Below are positions 1 to 8,948 of a stretch of 64,000 bases of DNA, in pieces. The stretch lies in NCBI RefSeq assembly GCF_000712075.1, contig NZ_JONW01000005.1:1059001-1123000 (forward strand). Reading direction: 5' to 3'. Each line of letters opens with the position of its first letter. Within the stretch, counting starts at the first letter, position 1. The notes beneath the pieces were generated by a model that saw only the letters and a list, made by a program, of their open reading frames with translations, had not been told where the DNA came from and searched no databases. Source of the DNA: Caulobacter sp. UNC358MFTsu5.1 (lineage in GTDB: Bacteria > Pseudomonadota > Alphaproteobacteria > Caulobacterales > Caulobacteraceae). The position numbers and the translations under genes are program-made.

Positions 1-94
1 CCAGGGTCGGGATGCCGATGCCCAGGTTCACGTAGAAGCCGTCCCGCAGCTCCTTGGCCGCCCGTTCGGCCATCTGGTCGCGCGTCCAGGCCAT
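1..94 (-). CDS. scoB: 3-oxoacid CoA-transferase subunit B (partial, N-terminus only)
   Basis: Only the first 31 codons lie inside the window; the gene continues past the left edge. The translation begins [16 protein letters not shown] and runs into VNLGIGIPTL, the conserved N-terminal glycine-rich segment of the B (beta) subunit of succinyl-CoA:3-ketoacid CoA transferases. In this family the B subunit supplies the catalytic glutamate, which is not visible here. The ATG overlaps the TAA stop of the upstream subunit A gene by one base (TAATG), so the two are translationally coupled. Together they would move CoA between succinyl-CoA and acetoacetate or a similar 3-oxoacid in the cytoplasm. Confidence 0.85.
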   Translation of the reverse strand, partial: MAWTRDQMAERAAKELRDGFYVNLGIGIPTL

Positions 95-804
95 TACACC
101 GACTCCTTCGGACGGGTGGTCACGCGCTCGATGCGCTTCTCGAACTTGGCGCCCTTGATCAGGCGGTCGACATAGATGCCGGGCGTGTGGATGTTGTCCT
201 TGTCCAGCGCCCCGATCTCGACGACCTCCTCGACCTCGACGACGGTGGCCTTGCCGGCCGTGGCCATCATCGGATTGAAGTTCCGCGCCGTCTTCCGATA
301 GACGAGGTTGCCCTCGGCGTCGGCCTTCCAGGCCTTGACGATGGCGAGGTCGGCGACGAGGCCGCGCTCCATCACGTACATCTCGCCGTCGAACTCGCGC
401 GTCTCCTTGCCCTCGGCCACCAGGGTGCCGTAGCCGGTGCGCGTGAAGAAGGCCGGGATGCCCGCCCCGCCGGCGCGGATGCGTTCGGCCAGGGTGCCCT
501 GCGGATTGAACTCCAGTTCCAGCTCGCCGCTGAGGTAGAGCTGTTCGAACAGCTTGTTCTCACCCACATAGGACGAGACCATCTTCTTGATCTGGCGGTT
601 CTCCAGCAGGATCCCCAGGCCGAAGCCGTCGACGCCGCAATTGTTGGAGATGACCGTGAGGTCCTTCGTCCCCGCCTCGCGGATCGCCGCGATCAGGTTC
701 TCGGGAATGCCGCACAGGCCGAAGCCGCCGGCCATGATGGTCATGCCATCGAATAAAAGACCCGCCAGCGCTTCGGCGGCTGTGGACTTCACCTTGTCGA
801 CCAT
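94..804 (-). CDS. scoA: 3-oxoacid CoA-transferase subunit A
   Basis: A 236-residue protein of the usual length for the A subunit of bacterial heteromeric 3-oxoacid CoA transferases. The early segment [19 protein letters not shown] and the central [13 protein letters not shown] are the family's CoA-binding motifs. It pairs with the B subunit just downstream to activate acetoacetate or related ketoacids as CoA thioesters. The start is ATG at 804, with a purine-rich GGAGG stretch about 6 bases upstream. The gene is divergent from the KefF-like gene at 901, with 96 bp between them. Assignment to scoA rather than an adipate/3-oxoadipate CoA transferase (pcaI) rests on overall resemblance only. Confidence 0.88.
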   Translation of the reverse strand: MVDKVKSTAAEALAGLLFDGMTIMAGGFGLCGIPENLIAAIREAGTKDLTVISNNCGVDGFGLGILLENRQIKKMVSSYVGENKLFEQLYLSGELELEFNPQGTLAERIRAGGAGIPAFFTRTGYGTLVAEGKETREFDGEMYVMERGLVADLAIVKAWKADAEGNLVYRKTARNFNPMMATAGKATVVEVEEVVEIGALDKDNIHTPGIYVDRLIKGAKFEKRIERVTTRPKESV

Positions 805-900
805 GGTTCCTCCCGGAGCGACGTTCGCCGATTGCTCTGGACCGGCGGGCGGAGAAATTCAACTCTTGATGAATAAAATTTCGATGCGTGGAGTGAAGGC

Positions 901-1512
901 GTGACGGATCAGGCTAACCCTGGGGAAGCTATCATCGGCGGCGTGACGCCCGCCACCTCGGGCGTGCTTTTGACCCTGGCGCATCCGGCGCTTGAACGGT
1001 CTCGCGCCAACCGCGCCCTGGCCAAGGCGGCCAAGGGGCTGGACGGGGTCACGTTCCACGACCTGTACGAGACCTATCCGGACTTCGCGATCGACATCGA
1101 GGCCGAGCAGGAGAAGCTGTTGAACCACGACGTGATCGCCGTGCAGTTCCCGCTCTACTGGTACTCGACGCCGGCCCTCCTGAAGGAGTGGTTCGACCTG
1201 GTCTGGCTGCACGGCTTCGCCTACGGCCTGGAGGGCAACGCCCTGGCCGGCAAGCGCCTGTTCGCCGCCTGCACCACCGGCGGGGCGGCCAAGGCCTATC
1301 ACGCCCACGGCTACAACCGCTTCACCCTGGACGAATATCTTCGCCCCCTGGAGCAGACCGCCTATCTGTGCGGCATGGTCTGGGAGACGCCCTTCGTGGT
1401 GCACGGCGCGGCGGTCAAGGACGACGAGGAGCTGAAGGCCGAGGCCCAACGCTACCGCGCCCGCATCGCCTCGCTGCTGACCGTCCCCGCCGACGCCGAA
1501 CTGGGGGCCTGA
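901..1512 (+). CDS. kefF: KefF-like NAD(P)H-dependent quinone oxidoreductase, ancillary subunit of K+ efflux system
   Basis: A 203-residue flavodoxin-fold oxidoreductase of the KefF/MdaB/NQO family. Visible marks are the N-terminal beta strand GVLLTLAHPALERSRANRAL, the flavin-proximal FPLYWYSTPALLKEWFDLVW and the GFAYG segment that follows. KefF-type proteins sit on glutathione-gated potassium/proton antiporters and activate them. The next gene, 3 bp downstream, is exactly such an antiporter, which strongly supports the role. The start taken is GTG at 901; an alternative GTG at 943 would remove 14 poorly conserved residues, so the N-terminus is uncertain. It acts at the cytoplasmic face of the inner membrane. 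Confidence 0.82.
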   Translation: MTDQANPGEAIIGGVTPATSGVLLTLAHPALERSRANRALAKAAKGLDGVTFHDLYETYPDFAIDIEAEQEKLLNHDVIAVQFPLYWYSTPALLKEWFDLVWLHGFAYGLEGNALAGKRLFAACTTGGAAKAYHAHGYNRFTLDEYLRPLEQTAYLCGMVWETPFVVHGAAVKDDEELKAEAQRYRARIASLLTVPADAELGA

Positions 1513-1515
1513 GCC

Positions 1516-3435
1516 ATGCCGTTCCTGCTGCAAGCCCTGGTCTATCTGGGCGCCGCCGTCATCTCCGTCCCGATCGCCAAGCGCCTGGGCCTGGGCTCGG
1601 TGCTGGGCTACCTGATCGCCGGTGTTGTGATCGGGCCGTTCGCCCTGTCGCTGGTCGGCGAGCAGACCGACGTGCGGACCTTCGCCGAGTTCGGCGTGGT
1701 GATCCTGCTGTTCCTGATCGGGCTGGAGGTCCAGCCCTCCACCCTGTGGGACATGCGCAAGGCGATCTTCGGCTTCGGCGGCGCCCAGGTGGTGGGCACC
1801 TCGGTCGCCATCGCCGGCGTCTCGATGCTGCTGGGCCTGCCCTGGCAGACGGCCCTGGCCGTGGGGATGGTGCTGGCCATGTCGTCCACCGCCATCGTGC
1901 TGCAGACCCTGGACGAGAAGGGTCTGAGGCAAGGCCCGGTCGGGCGCGCGGCCTTCGGCATCCTGCTGCTGCAGGACCTGGCGGTGATCCCGATGTTCGC
2001 CCTGTTGCCCACCCTGGCGACCATCGCCCCGCCGGTCCACGCCGAGGCGGCCGGCGGGCATGGCGGCGCCAGCCTGATCGCCCACCTGCCGCCGTGGGCC
2101 CAGGGCCTGTCGGTGCTGGTGGCCGTCGGCGCCGTGGTCGGCGGCGGCCGCTACCTGGTGCGGCCGATCTTCCGCTTCATCGCCGAGGCCCGCCTGCGCG
2201 AGATCTTCACCGCCGCGGCCCTGCTGATCGTGGTGGGCGTGGCCAGCATCATGCAGATGGTCGGCCTCTCCCCCGCCCTCGGCGCGTTCCTGGCCGGGGT
2301 CGTCCTGGCCGAGAGTGAGTTCCGCCGCGAGCTGGAGACCGACATCGAGCCGTTCCGCGGCCTGCTGCTGGGCCTGTTCTTCATCACCGTCGGGGCGGGC
2401 ATCGACCTGAGGCTGGTGGCCAGCCAGCCCCTGACCCTGATCGGCCTGGTGCTGGGCCTGATGGTCCTGAAGTTCGCGGTGATGTTCGGCCTGGCCCGGC
2501 TGTTCGGGGCCCCTGCCCGGGGCGCGGCGGCCGTCGCCACCGCCCTGGCCCAGGGCGGGGAGTTCGCCTTCGTGCTGCTGACCTTCACGGTCGGGGCCGG
2601 CGTGATCGGCGCGACCCTGGCGGCCCTGCTGACCGCCGCCGTCGCCGTCTCCATGGCCCTGACCCCGGTGGCGATGATCCTCTACGAGCGCATCGCCCAG
2701 ATGTTCGACGCGGCGATCCCCAAGGTGACGCCCGACACCGGGGCCTTCGACGACAGCGAGCCCGACATCATCATCGCCGGCTTCGGCCGCTTCGGCCAGA
2801 TCACCGGCCGCCTGCTGACCGCCAACGGCTTCCGCTCCACCGTGCTGGACAGCGACATCGAGCAGATCGACCTGCTGCGCCGCTTCGGCCGCCGCGTGCA
2901 CTACGGCGACGCCACGCGGATGGACCTGCTGCGCGCCGCCGGGATCGAGCGGGCCCGGATGCTGATCGTCGCCCTGGACGACCGCGAGAAGACCGTCGAG
3001 CTGGTCGAAACCGCCCGCAAGGCCTTCCCCGACCTGGTGATCCTGGCCCGGGCCTGGGACCGCCGCCACGCCTACGACCTCTTGGCCAACGGCGCCGACG
3101 CGGTCGAGCGCGAGACCTTCGAGGCGGCCCTGGCCCTGGGGACCACGGCCCTGCAGAAGCTGGGCTACCGCGCCCACCGGGCCCACCGCGCCGCCGGCAT
3201 CTTCCGCCGCCACGACCGCAAGTCGTTCGAGGACCTGCGTCCCGTCTGGGGCCAGGAGGAGGCCTACATCCTGGCCTCGCGCGACGCCGCCCAGACCATG
3301 GACAAGCTCCTGACCGCCGACCTGGCGCGCCTGCGCCCCGGCGACGGCGCGGGGGCCTGGGACACCGCCAGCCTCGACGAGGAGCTGAAGGAACGCGCCG
3401 AACGCGAAGCCGCCCGGCGCGAAGAGGCGAAATAG
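1516..3435 (+). CDS. kefC: Glutathione-regulated-type K+/H+ antiporter (CPA2 family, KefB/KefC-like)
   Basis: A 639-residue CPA2 antiporter. Residues 1 to about 395 form a dozen hydrophobic helices, including the typical LVYLGAAVISVPIAKRLGLG start and the FAEFGVVILLFLIGLEV segment. A cytosolic RCK (KTN) domain at about 415-530 begins IIIAGFGRFGQITGRLL, a Rossmann nucleotide-binding loop, and ends near GADAVERETFEAALALG. The C-terminal tail is charged and helical. In the family, glutathione or its adducts gate K+ efflux to acidify the cytoplasm under electrophile stress. It follows the KefF-like gene after 3 bp as a two-gene operon. A glutathione synthetase gene (gshB) lies 20 kb away. KefB versus KefC cannot be told apart from sequence alone. 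Confidence 0.88.
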   Translation: MPFLLQALVYLGAAVISVPIAKRLGLGSVLGYLIAGVVIGPFALSLVGEQTDVRTFAEFGVVILLFLIGLEVQPSTLWDMRKAIFGFGGAQVVGTSVAIAGVSMLLGLPWQTALAVGMVLAMSSTAIVLQTLDEKGLRQGPVGRAAFGILLLQDLAVIPMFALLPTLATIAPPVHAEAAGGHGGASLIAHLPPWAQGLSVLVAVGAVVGGGRYLVRPIFRFIAEARLREIFTAAALLIVVGVASIMQMVGLSPALGAFLAGVVLAESEFRRELETDIEPFRGLLLGLFFITVGAGIDLRLVASQPLTLIGLVLGLMVLKFAVMFGLARLFGAPARGAAAVATALAQGGEFAFVLLTFTVGAGVIGATLAALLTAAVAVSMALTPVAMILYERIAQMFDAAIPKVTPDTGAFDDSEPDIIIAGFGRFGQITGRLLTANGFRSTVLDSDIEQIDLLRRFGRRVHYGDATRMDLLRAAGIERARMLIVALDDREKTVELVETARKAFPDLVILARAWDRRHAYDLLANGADAVERETFEAALALGTTALQKLGYRAHRAHRAAGIFRRHDRKSFEDLRPVWGQEEAYILASRDAAQTMDKLLTADLARLRPGDGAGAWDTASLDEELKERAEREAARREEAK

Positions 3436-3490
3436 AGTCGGGAACCGGACTCTGTCGCGGGGGCTTCCCCTTTCCGGAGGAAGCCAGGCG

Positions 3491-3730
3491 ATGCGGTACT
3501 ATTTCCAGCTCAGCGACGGCCACGTCCTGACCGACGAGGAGGGCGAGGTGTTCGACGACCTCGACGCCGCCAAGGTCGAGGCCGCGCGGATCGCCGGCGA
3601 GTGGCTGCGCGACAACGCCGACGAGTTCGCCCAGGACGGCGCCCTGCTGGTCGAAGTGCTGGACGAGCGCCGGGCCGTGCTGGCCACCGTCGCCGTCGAA
3701 GCCGACGCCCCGACGGGCACGATGCACTAG
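3491..3730 (+). CDS. DUF6894-type small protein
   Basis: A 79-residue acidic protein starting MRYYFQLSDGHVLTDEEGEVFDDLDAAKVEA, the pattern of a small alphaproteobacterial family in which a short beta unit (YYF-L-DG) is followed by D-EG--F-DL-AA--EA. No function is established for the family. The ATG is preceded by GGAGGAAG at a good distance. It lies 55 bp after kefC on the same strand and is followed directly by a paired palindromic repeat. Confidence 0.72.
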   Translation: MRYYFQLSDGHVLTDEEGEVFDDLDAAKVEAARIAGEWLRDNADEFAQDGALLVEVLDERRAVLATVAVEADAPTGTMH

Positions 3731-3738
3731 CCCCGGCC

Positions 3739-3810
3739 GGGGACATGCCCTTGGGCGTGTCCCCAACGTTCGCTGGGCTTGGATGGGGACACGCCCAAGG
3801 GCATGTCCCC
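3739..3810. repeat. Paired palindromic repeat, family 1 (copy A)
   Basis: Two 26-base palindromic units in inverted orientation, at 3739-3764 and 3785-3810, separated by 20 bases. Each unit is itself a near-perfect hairpin with arms GGGGACATGCCC and GGGCGTGTCCCC around TT. The whole element can fold either as one long stem or as two hairpins, and GGCC flanks it on both sides. It sits between the convergent genes ending at 3730 and 3822, so it may act as a two-way terminator. Confidence 0.9.
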
Positions 3811-3821
3811 GGCCGTGATCC

Positions 3822-6800
3822 CTACAGCAGCCAGTCGCCGACCACGTGGTGCTGCGGGTCCAGATAGCCGCCCTGGGTCAGGCCGGCGATCGTCCAGTTG
3901 TCGAGAATCACCGTGCCCATGCCCACGGCGGTGATCTGCACCGCGTCGACATGGTGGTCGCCGTTGGTGTCGACGTCCTTGAAGCTGGGCTTCAGCAGCT
4001 GGTCGATCAGGCCGTTGAGCACGGTCTGGGCCCGCGACGGTCCGCCGAAGTCGAACAGATCGCCCAGCTGTTCGCGCAGCGGGGTGACGATGCGGTCCTG
4101 GCCGGGGTTGAAGTCGGTGATGTGGTCGGTCCCCGACAGCAGGCCGAAGACGAAGTCGTCGGCGCCGGCCCCGCCGGTCAGGATGTCGTTGCCCAGGCCC
4201 CCTTCCAGGGTGTCGCGGCCCGTCCCGCCGTCCAGCCGGTCGTTGCCCAGACCGCCGATCAGGTGGTCCGACCCGCCGGCGCCGTTGATCACGTCGTTGA
4301 GCAGGCCGCCGGTGTAGGTGGTGTCCTTCTCGCCGGTGTCGGTGAAGCTGTTGGCCTTCAGCAGATTGCCCGACAGGGTGCGGTTGTCGCCCGCCTCGCC
4401 CACCGTGATCGAGACGGTGATCGGGGCGGTGAAGCCGCCGTGGCCGTCCGAGGCGGTGTAGGAGAAGCTGTCGACCACCGAATGGCCGGCGGCCAGCTGG
4501 TCGAAGCTGTCGGCGTCGGCCACGTAGCGGACCTGGCCGTTCTCGATGCTGATCGAGGCGCCCAGGGCCGACTTGGCGCCCGACAGGGCCGCGATGGCCA
4601 GGGCGTCCAGGTCGACGTCGTGGTCGTTGGCCAGCACGTTGACCAGGATCGAGGCGTCCTCGGCCACCGAGGCCGCGTCGGCCGCGCCGACCGGCGCGTC
4701 GTTGACGGCGTCGACGCCCAGCTGGACCGTCACCACGCCCGACACGCCGCCATAGGCGTCGTGCGCCGTGTAGGTGAAGGCGTCGGCCCCGTTGTAGTCG
4801 GCGTTGGCCGTGTAGATGAACGAGCCGTCGGCGTTCAGCACCAGCGTGCCATAGGTCGGGCCCTGGCCCAACACCGCCGTCAGGGCGTCGCCGTTCAGGT
4901 CGCTGTCGTTGGCCAGCACGCCGTGCGCCGCGTCCACCGTCAGGACCGTGTCCTCCGAGACCGTGAACACGGCGTCCAGCGTCGCCACGGGGGCGGTGTT
5001 GATGAACAGCTGGGACAGGATCGCGTCGTGGTCGGTGGGCTGGTCGATCGCCGCCTGGCCGGTGTTGAGGTGGACGTTGTCGAACACCGCCCCGTCCTTC
5101 AGGCTCTGCGAGACCAGCAGGTTGTCGATCTGCTGGGCGTTGCCCTCGAAGATGTACGAATAGCGCTCCTCGGGCGTCAGGGTGCGGGCCAGGTTGTACA
5201 GCGCGCCGTCGGCCTCCAGCAGGGTCAGGCTCTGCTCATAATAATAGGCGTTGAAGTCGCCCATCACCGCGATGTGGGCGTCCGGGTTCGCGGCCAGCAG
5301 GCCGGCGACATAGTCGTGGACGGCCGTGCTCTGATCGGCGCGGCGGTCGTCGCCGCTGTTGGCGGCCGGCTGGTTGGCGCCGAACAGCGGGTCGCTGCCG
5401 CCGCGCGAATAGTTGTGCACGTCGATGGCGGTGATCGTCTCGCCCCGGAACACGAAGTCGGCGGCCAGCGGATTGCGGCTGTTGTTGAAGGCGTTGGCGG
5501 GGCCGGTGGTGTCGGTGACCAGCCGGGCCGAGCCCTCCACATACGTCACGCGGTCGGCCAGATAGAGGAAGGCGTTGCGGATGTTGCCGTTGCTCTCGCC
5601 GCCGGTGGTGTTGTTGGCGGTCGGGGCGATCTCGATCCAGCTGTAGTGCGGGCCGCCCGCCGCCTCGATGGCCGCCACCAGCTTGTTCAGGGTGTCGGCC
5701 CCGCTGTAGTTCGTACCGTTGCCGGTGCCGTCGGCGTCCTGGATCTCCTCGACGCCCAGGATGTCGGGCGCGCCCAGGTTATGGGCGATGTCGGCCGCCA
5801 GGGCCGCGAACTTGGCGTCGGAGTCCTGGGGCGAGATGTTTTCGAGGTTGTAGGCCCCGATCGTCAGGTGGCTGTCGTCGCCGGCCAGGGTGGTGACCTC
5901 CAGCGGCACGGCGCCGCCGCTGGTGGTGGTCTCCACCGACGTGGCGATCACCTCGTACTCGCCGCCGAAATAGCTGACCACGCCGGTGACGTCGCCCAGG
6001 TGGTCGCCCAGCACATAGGCCGAGTTGAAGCCCGGGTTCACGCCGCTGTCGGCGTAGACCAGGATCCGCTCGGGATTGTTGTCGCCGTCCGACAGGGTGA
6101 CCCCGCCGCGGCTGTTCAGGCCCGTGGCGTTCGCGCCGTCGTCGGCCACCACCCAGGTCTGGCCCTGGTAGGTCGCGCCCGTCGACTGGGCGTTGTGGAT
6201 CGTCACGACCATGCCCTCGACCGACTCGTAGAAGTCGATCCCGTCCGTCGCCGGATCGAAGGTGGAAAGGTGGTCGTCGTCGATCACCGTGGTCGGGATG
6301 GCGCGGCCGCCGGCGCCCAGCACCGTGGCGGCCACCGTGCCCGTGCCGATCACGCTGATCGTCGGAGCGGTGATCTCGGTGATCGTCAGGTTGGTGGCGA
6401 CGCCGCCGTTATATTCATCGACCGTGCCCGTCACCTTGACCAGGTCGCCGACGTGCACCGTCGGGATGGCGTTGGTGAACACGAAGACGGCGTCCGAGGT
6501 GGCGTCGTCGCCGTCGCCGTTCGGGTCCTGGATCCAGAAGCCGCGCGAGCCGGTGGTGTCGATGGCCGTCACCACGCCCTGGGTCGAGACGGTCTGGCCG
6601 TCATAGGCCGAGATGTGGCCCGCGCCCTGGATGTCGTAGATGGCCACCGGGGCGAAGTCGTCGTTGACGATCGCGCCCTGGCCCACGCCGTCGACGATGG
6701 CGGCCGCGCCGCTGGCCACCACCAGGTTGGAGAGGTTGACGCTGAAGGCCTCGTTCGGCTCGGGCGTGGCGTCGCCGTGGACGATCACCGAGATCGTCTG

Positions 6801-7571
6801 GCTGGCCGGGCCGCCGGCCGTGAAGGTCAGGGTCCCGTGGGTCTCGTTATAGTCCGAACCGTTCTGGGCCGAGCCGTCGGCGGTGGCGAAGTCCACGGTG
6901 AAGGCGCCGGTGGTGTTGGTGCGGGTGACGGTGAAGGTCATCACCTGGTCGCCGCTGTCGCCCTCGGTCAGGGTGACGTCGCTGATCGAGACGTTGGCGC
7001 TGGGCACGCCGCCGTCGGTGACCGTGAAGCCGGTCTTGTAGGCCACCGGATTGCCGTCATCGAGCGACCAGTTGGCCGCATTGGCGATGGCCGACAGGAT
7101 CTCGGCCTTGGTCCCGGTGGTGGTCCCCACATAGGCGCCGTTGTCCAGCGAGAAGGCCAGGGCGGTGCTGCCCGCCGCCAGGCCGGTCGGGATCGCCGAG
7201 GTGTTAGAGTTGGTGGCGTCGCCGGCGTAGGTGGCGTTGCCGTCGGCGAAGTCCAGGGCGAACAGCGGCGTCGCGCTGGCGGCCGAGCCCTGATAGGCGA
7301 TGATCTGGTCGCCCGAGGTGGACGGATTGAACGAGCCGGTCAGGCCCGTGACCGTGATCACCGTGCCCGCCGCCGCGCCGCCCGCCGGCGCGGTGTAGGT
7401 GAAGACACCCTCGCCGCTCCGGAAACCGCCCGCCGCGAACCAGCCGTTGTCGGTGAAGCTGATCACGGTGCCGGCGTCGATCGCCTGCAGCAGCACGAAC
7501 GAAAACGACTTGCCGGCGGTGTCGGCGCTGTAGCCGATCAGGGCGAGATCGCCCACGGTCAGGGTGGTCAT
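3822..7571 (-). CDS. Large RTX extracellular endonuclease (ExeM/NucH family) with Calx-beta and cadherin-like domains
   Basis: A 1249-residue secreted nuclease. Domain order: a beta-rich N-terminal region (1-190); a Calx-beta domain (about 195-305); an OB-fold region typical of ExeM/NucH enzymes (about 310-545); an endonuclease/exonuclease/phosphatase domain (about 565-860) with metal-site motifs GVEEIQD, VMGDFNAYY and TDHDAI; two cadherin-like/VCBS repeats each beginning near APVA or APVG (about 865-1080); and an RTX block of GGxGxDxL nonapeptides (about 1085-1142) before a C-terminal secretion region. There is no N-terminal signal peptide, which fits type I secretion by the C-terminus. No type I transporter genes are adjacent. 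The probable role is degrading extracellular DNA for nutrients or to clear matrix. Two strong palindromes lie upstream. Confidence 0.88.
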   Translation of the reverse strand: MTTLTVGDLALIGYSADTAGKSFSFVLLQAIDAGTVISFTDNGWFAAGGFRSGEGVFTYTAPAGGAAAGTVITVTGLTGSFNPSTSGDQIIAYQGSAASATPLFALDFADGNATYAGDATNSNTSAIPTGLAAGSTALAFSLDNGAYVGTTTGTKAEILSAIANAANWSLDDGNPVAYKTGFTVTDGGVPSANVSISDVTLTEGDSGDQVMTFTVTRTNTTGAFTVDFATADGSAQNGSDYNETHGTLTFTAGGPASQTISVIVHGDATPEPNEAFSVNLSNLVVASGAAAIVDGVGQGAIVNDDFAPVAIYDIQGAGHISAYDGQTVSTQGVVTAIDTTGSRGFWIQDPNGDGDDATSDAVFVFTNAIPTVHVGDLVKVTGTVDEYNGGVATNLTITEITAPTISVIGTGTVAATVLGAGGRAIPTTVIDDDHLSTFDPATDGIDFYESVEGMVVTIHNAQSTGATYQGQTWVVADDGANATGLNSRGGVTLSDGDNNPERILVYADSGVNPGFNSAYVLGDHLGDVTGVVSYFGGEYEVIATSVETTTSGGAVPLEVTTLAGDDSHLTIGAYNLENISPQDSDAKFAALAADIAHNLGAPDILGVEEIQDADGTGNGTNYSGADTLNKLVAAIEAAGGPHYSWIEIAPTANNTTGGESNGNIRNAFLYLADRVTYVEGSARLVTDTTGPANAFNNSRNPLAADFVFRGETITAIDVHNYSRGGSDPLFGANQPAANSGDDRRADQSTAVHDYVAGLLAANPDAHIAVMGDFNAYYYEQSLTLLEADGALYNLARTLTPEERYSYIFEGNAQQIDNLLVSQSLKDGAVFDNVHLNTGQAAIDQPTDHDAILSQLFINTAPVATLDAVFTVSEDTVLTVDAAHGVLANDSDLNGDALTAVLGQGPTYGTLVLNADGSFIYTANADYNGADAFTYTAHDAYGGVSGVVTVQLGVDAVNDAPVGAADAASVAEDASILVNVLANDHDVDLDALAIAALSGAKSALGASISIENGQVRYVADADSFDQLAAGHSVVDSFSYTASDGHGGFTAPITVSITVGEAGDNRTLSGNLLKANSFTDTGEKDTTYTGGLLNDVINGAGGSDHLIGGLGNDRLDGGTGRDTLEGGLGNDILTGGAGADDFVFGLLSGTDHITDFNPGQDRIVTPLREQLGDLFDFGGPSRAQTVLNGLIDQLLKPSFKDVDTNGDHHVDAVQITAVGMGTVILDNWTIAGLTQGGYLDPQHHVVGDWLL

Positions 7572-7753
7572 GCGTTTCCTCCGAAGGGGGGTCTTGTTCT
7601 AGGTGATCGCCGCGGGTCGGGAGTGGATGGACGGGCCGAGTGTTCTAGGCGCTTTCAGCACGGCCGCGATCTTCGACCAGCCTATGGACGCTCGATGACA
7701 GGACGATGTCGAAGTTTTCAGCATTCCGCAATCGAGAGCTTGCGGCTCAGCTT

Positions 7754-7773
7754 TCGGAAATCCGGATTTCCGA
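7754..7773. promoter_or_regulatory. Perfect 20-bp palindrome upstream of the extracellular nuclease gene
   Basis: TCGGAAATCCGGATTTCCGA is its own reverse complement. It lies about 183 bp upstream of the nuclease ATG in a locally AT-rich stretch (about 7690-7900), as expected for a promoter region. It is probably an operator for a dimeric regulator; the regulator is unknown. Confidence 0.5.
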
Positions 7774-7874
7774 TCTGAATATAAAGTCGTGGCGAATCAT
7801 TATTTACATGCTCAGCACACCTCTCCCGGATAGACTTCCGTATTCGACCTTAAAAAGGACCTCGCCGGGTCCAC

Positions 7875-7891
7875 GGATATTTCGAATATCC
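7875..7891. promoter_or_regulatory. 17-bp palindrome GGATATT-TCG-AATATCC
   Basis: Two perfect 7-base arms around TCG, 100 bp further upstream of the nuclease gene than the 20-bp palindrome. It has the size and symmetry of a dimeric regulator site, but its distance from the gene makes function uncertain. Confidence 0.35.
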
Positions 7892-8069
7892 TCGATACGC
7901 CAACCTCGGGGACGACTGACGGCGCCCCTCGCAATGCCTGGGGCGGGCGGCGAAGATTGCGGCCGGAAGCGCGCGATGTCCGATCGGAAAGAAAAACTTA
8001 CTTACTTGATCGGAAACCAGACGCCGGAGCGCGCTCCGCGCCGCCGCCCGATTGCTGGGCGCCGTCTTG

Positions 8070-8219
8070 AACCCTCTCCAGAGGGAGAGGGAGGGGCCCG
8101 CGCCGCGGGCGTGGGAGGGTGAGGGGTTACATCCTGTCGGGTTTGGCTGCCGCCGCATTGCCGGCGCGCCGTCGGACGTCGTAACCCCCCACCCTGCCCT
8201 CTCCCTCTGGGAGAGGGTT
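8070..8219. repeat. 150-bp inverted-repeat element (CCCTCTCC...GAGAGGG ends)
   Basis: The outer arms are AACCCTCTCCAGAGGGAGAG at the left and CCCTCTCCCTCTGGGAGAGG at the right; they pair with a single indel. An inner pair, GGTGAGGGGTTAC near 8118 and GTAACCCCCCACC near 8180, continues the stem. It has no coding capacity of its own and resembles a small non-autonomous element. Confidence 0.75.
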
Positions 8220-8733
8220 CCAATGGGCGACTTACGCTCGGCGGATAGCGGATGAAGTTCAGCGTTTTCAACGCCCTGGATTTTTTCGACCAAACTTATC
8301 CTCCCCCTTCCAGACGCCCGTATCCTTTACCCACCTCGACGCGGGAAAGGGCGCATGGCCAGCGACCGATGCGGCGGCGGGGGGCGATCGAGCGGGAAGC
8401 TCCTTCGGCGGTCCGAAAGGATCAAACCCCATCCATCTGGTGCCGGCTGGGCTCGGAACACGGATACAGCGTTGGATGGGGGCCGGTTGAGCAGCAGGCG
8501 GGCGGTGAGACGCTCGCGGTCCGGGACCGGGTGTCGTTGACCTAGCCCGCCCGTCGGAGGCTTCAAGGCGGCGAGGTTCGAACAGAGCTCAGCGCCGCCG
8601 CGCTTCCGGACAACGACCGCGCGGAGCGATCGGGCTTCGTCGAAACGGTATTCTCTAATTTCTTCCGGACGATGTCCGGCGCTCCGCGTCCCTTTCCATC
8701 AGCTCACAGCCGGATTGGCGTGGGATCACACTC
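8220..8733. other. Non-coding stretch without recognisable gene
   Basis: The open frames here are short, change composition within themselves and match no family I recognise. Nothing further could be supported between the two repeat clusters. Confidence 0.5.
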
Positions 8734-8852
8734 CCTTGCCCCCAACCTGGCGGCTTCGCCGCCTGTCCGCCCCCGTAGGGGGCGGAGCCTTCGCACCCGC
8801 GCTCTTCCCCCTCCGGGGGAAGACGACCGCGAAGCGGTCCGTAGGGGGCAAG
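8734..8852. repeat. Cluster of nested hairpins bounded by CTTGCCCCC/GGGGGCAAG
   Basis: Outer 9-base arms at 8734-8742 and 8844-8852 enclose several self-complementary units: GGCGGCTTCGCCGCC, CCGCCCCCGTAGGGGGCGG, TTCCCCCTCCGGGGGAAG and GACCGCGAAGCGGTC. This is a cloverleaf-like repeat about 100 bp upstream of the histidine kinase start. Confidence 0.65.
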
Positions 8853-8948
8853 CAGTCGCCGCTCTCGACTCAGAAAGAAGGCCCCCCACCGCACGATGTT
8901 CTCCGCCGCACACCCGTCGTTAAGCCGCTCCCGCTAAGCTCCGCGCCC

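Noticed and set aside
859..3213. Long reverse-strand open frame opposite the KefF/KefC genes
   Set aside because: Its translation is a low-complexity run of Gly, Gln, His, Asp and Ala, as expected from the opposite strand of GC-rich coding DNA; the forward genes have clear family motifs.
3846..7778. 1310-codon forward open frame opposite the nuclease gene
   Set aside because: Repetitive Val/Gly/Asp/Arg composition with no domain; it is the antisense shadow of the RTX nuclease.
7706..8122. Forward open frame in the AT-rich region upstream of the nuclease gene
   Set aside because: Composition changes midway and the C-terminal part translates the 150-bp inverted repeat; no ribosome-binding site or family resemblance.
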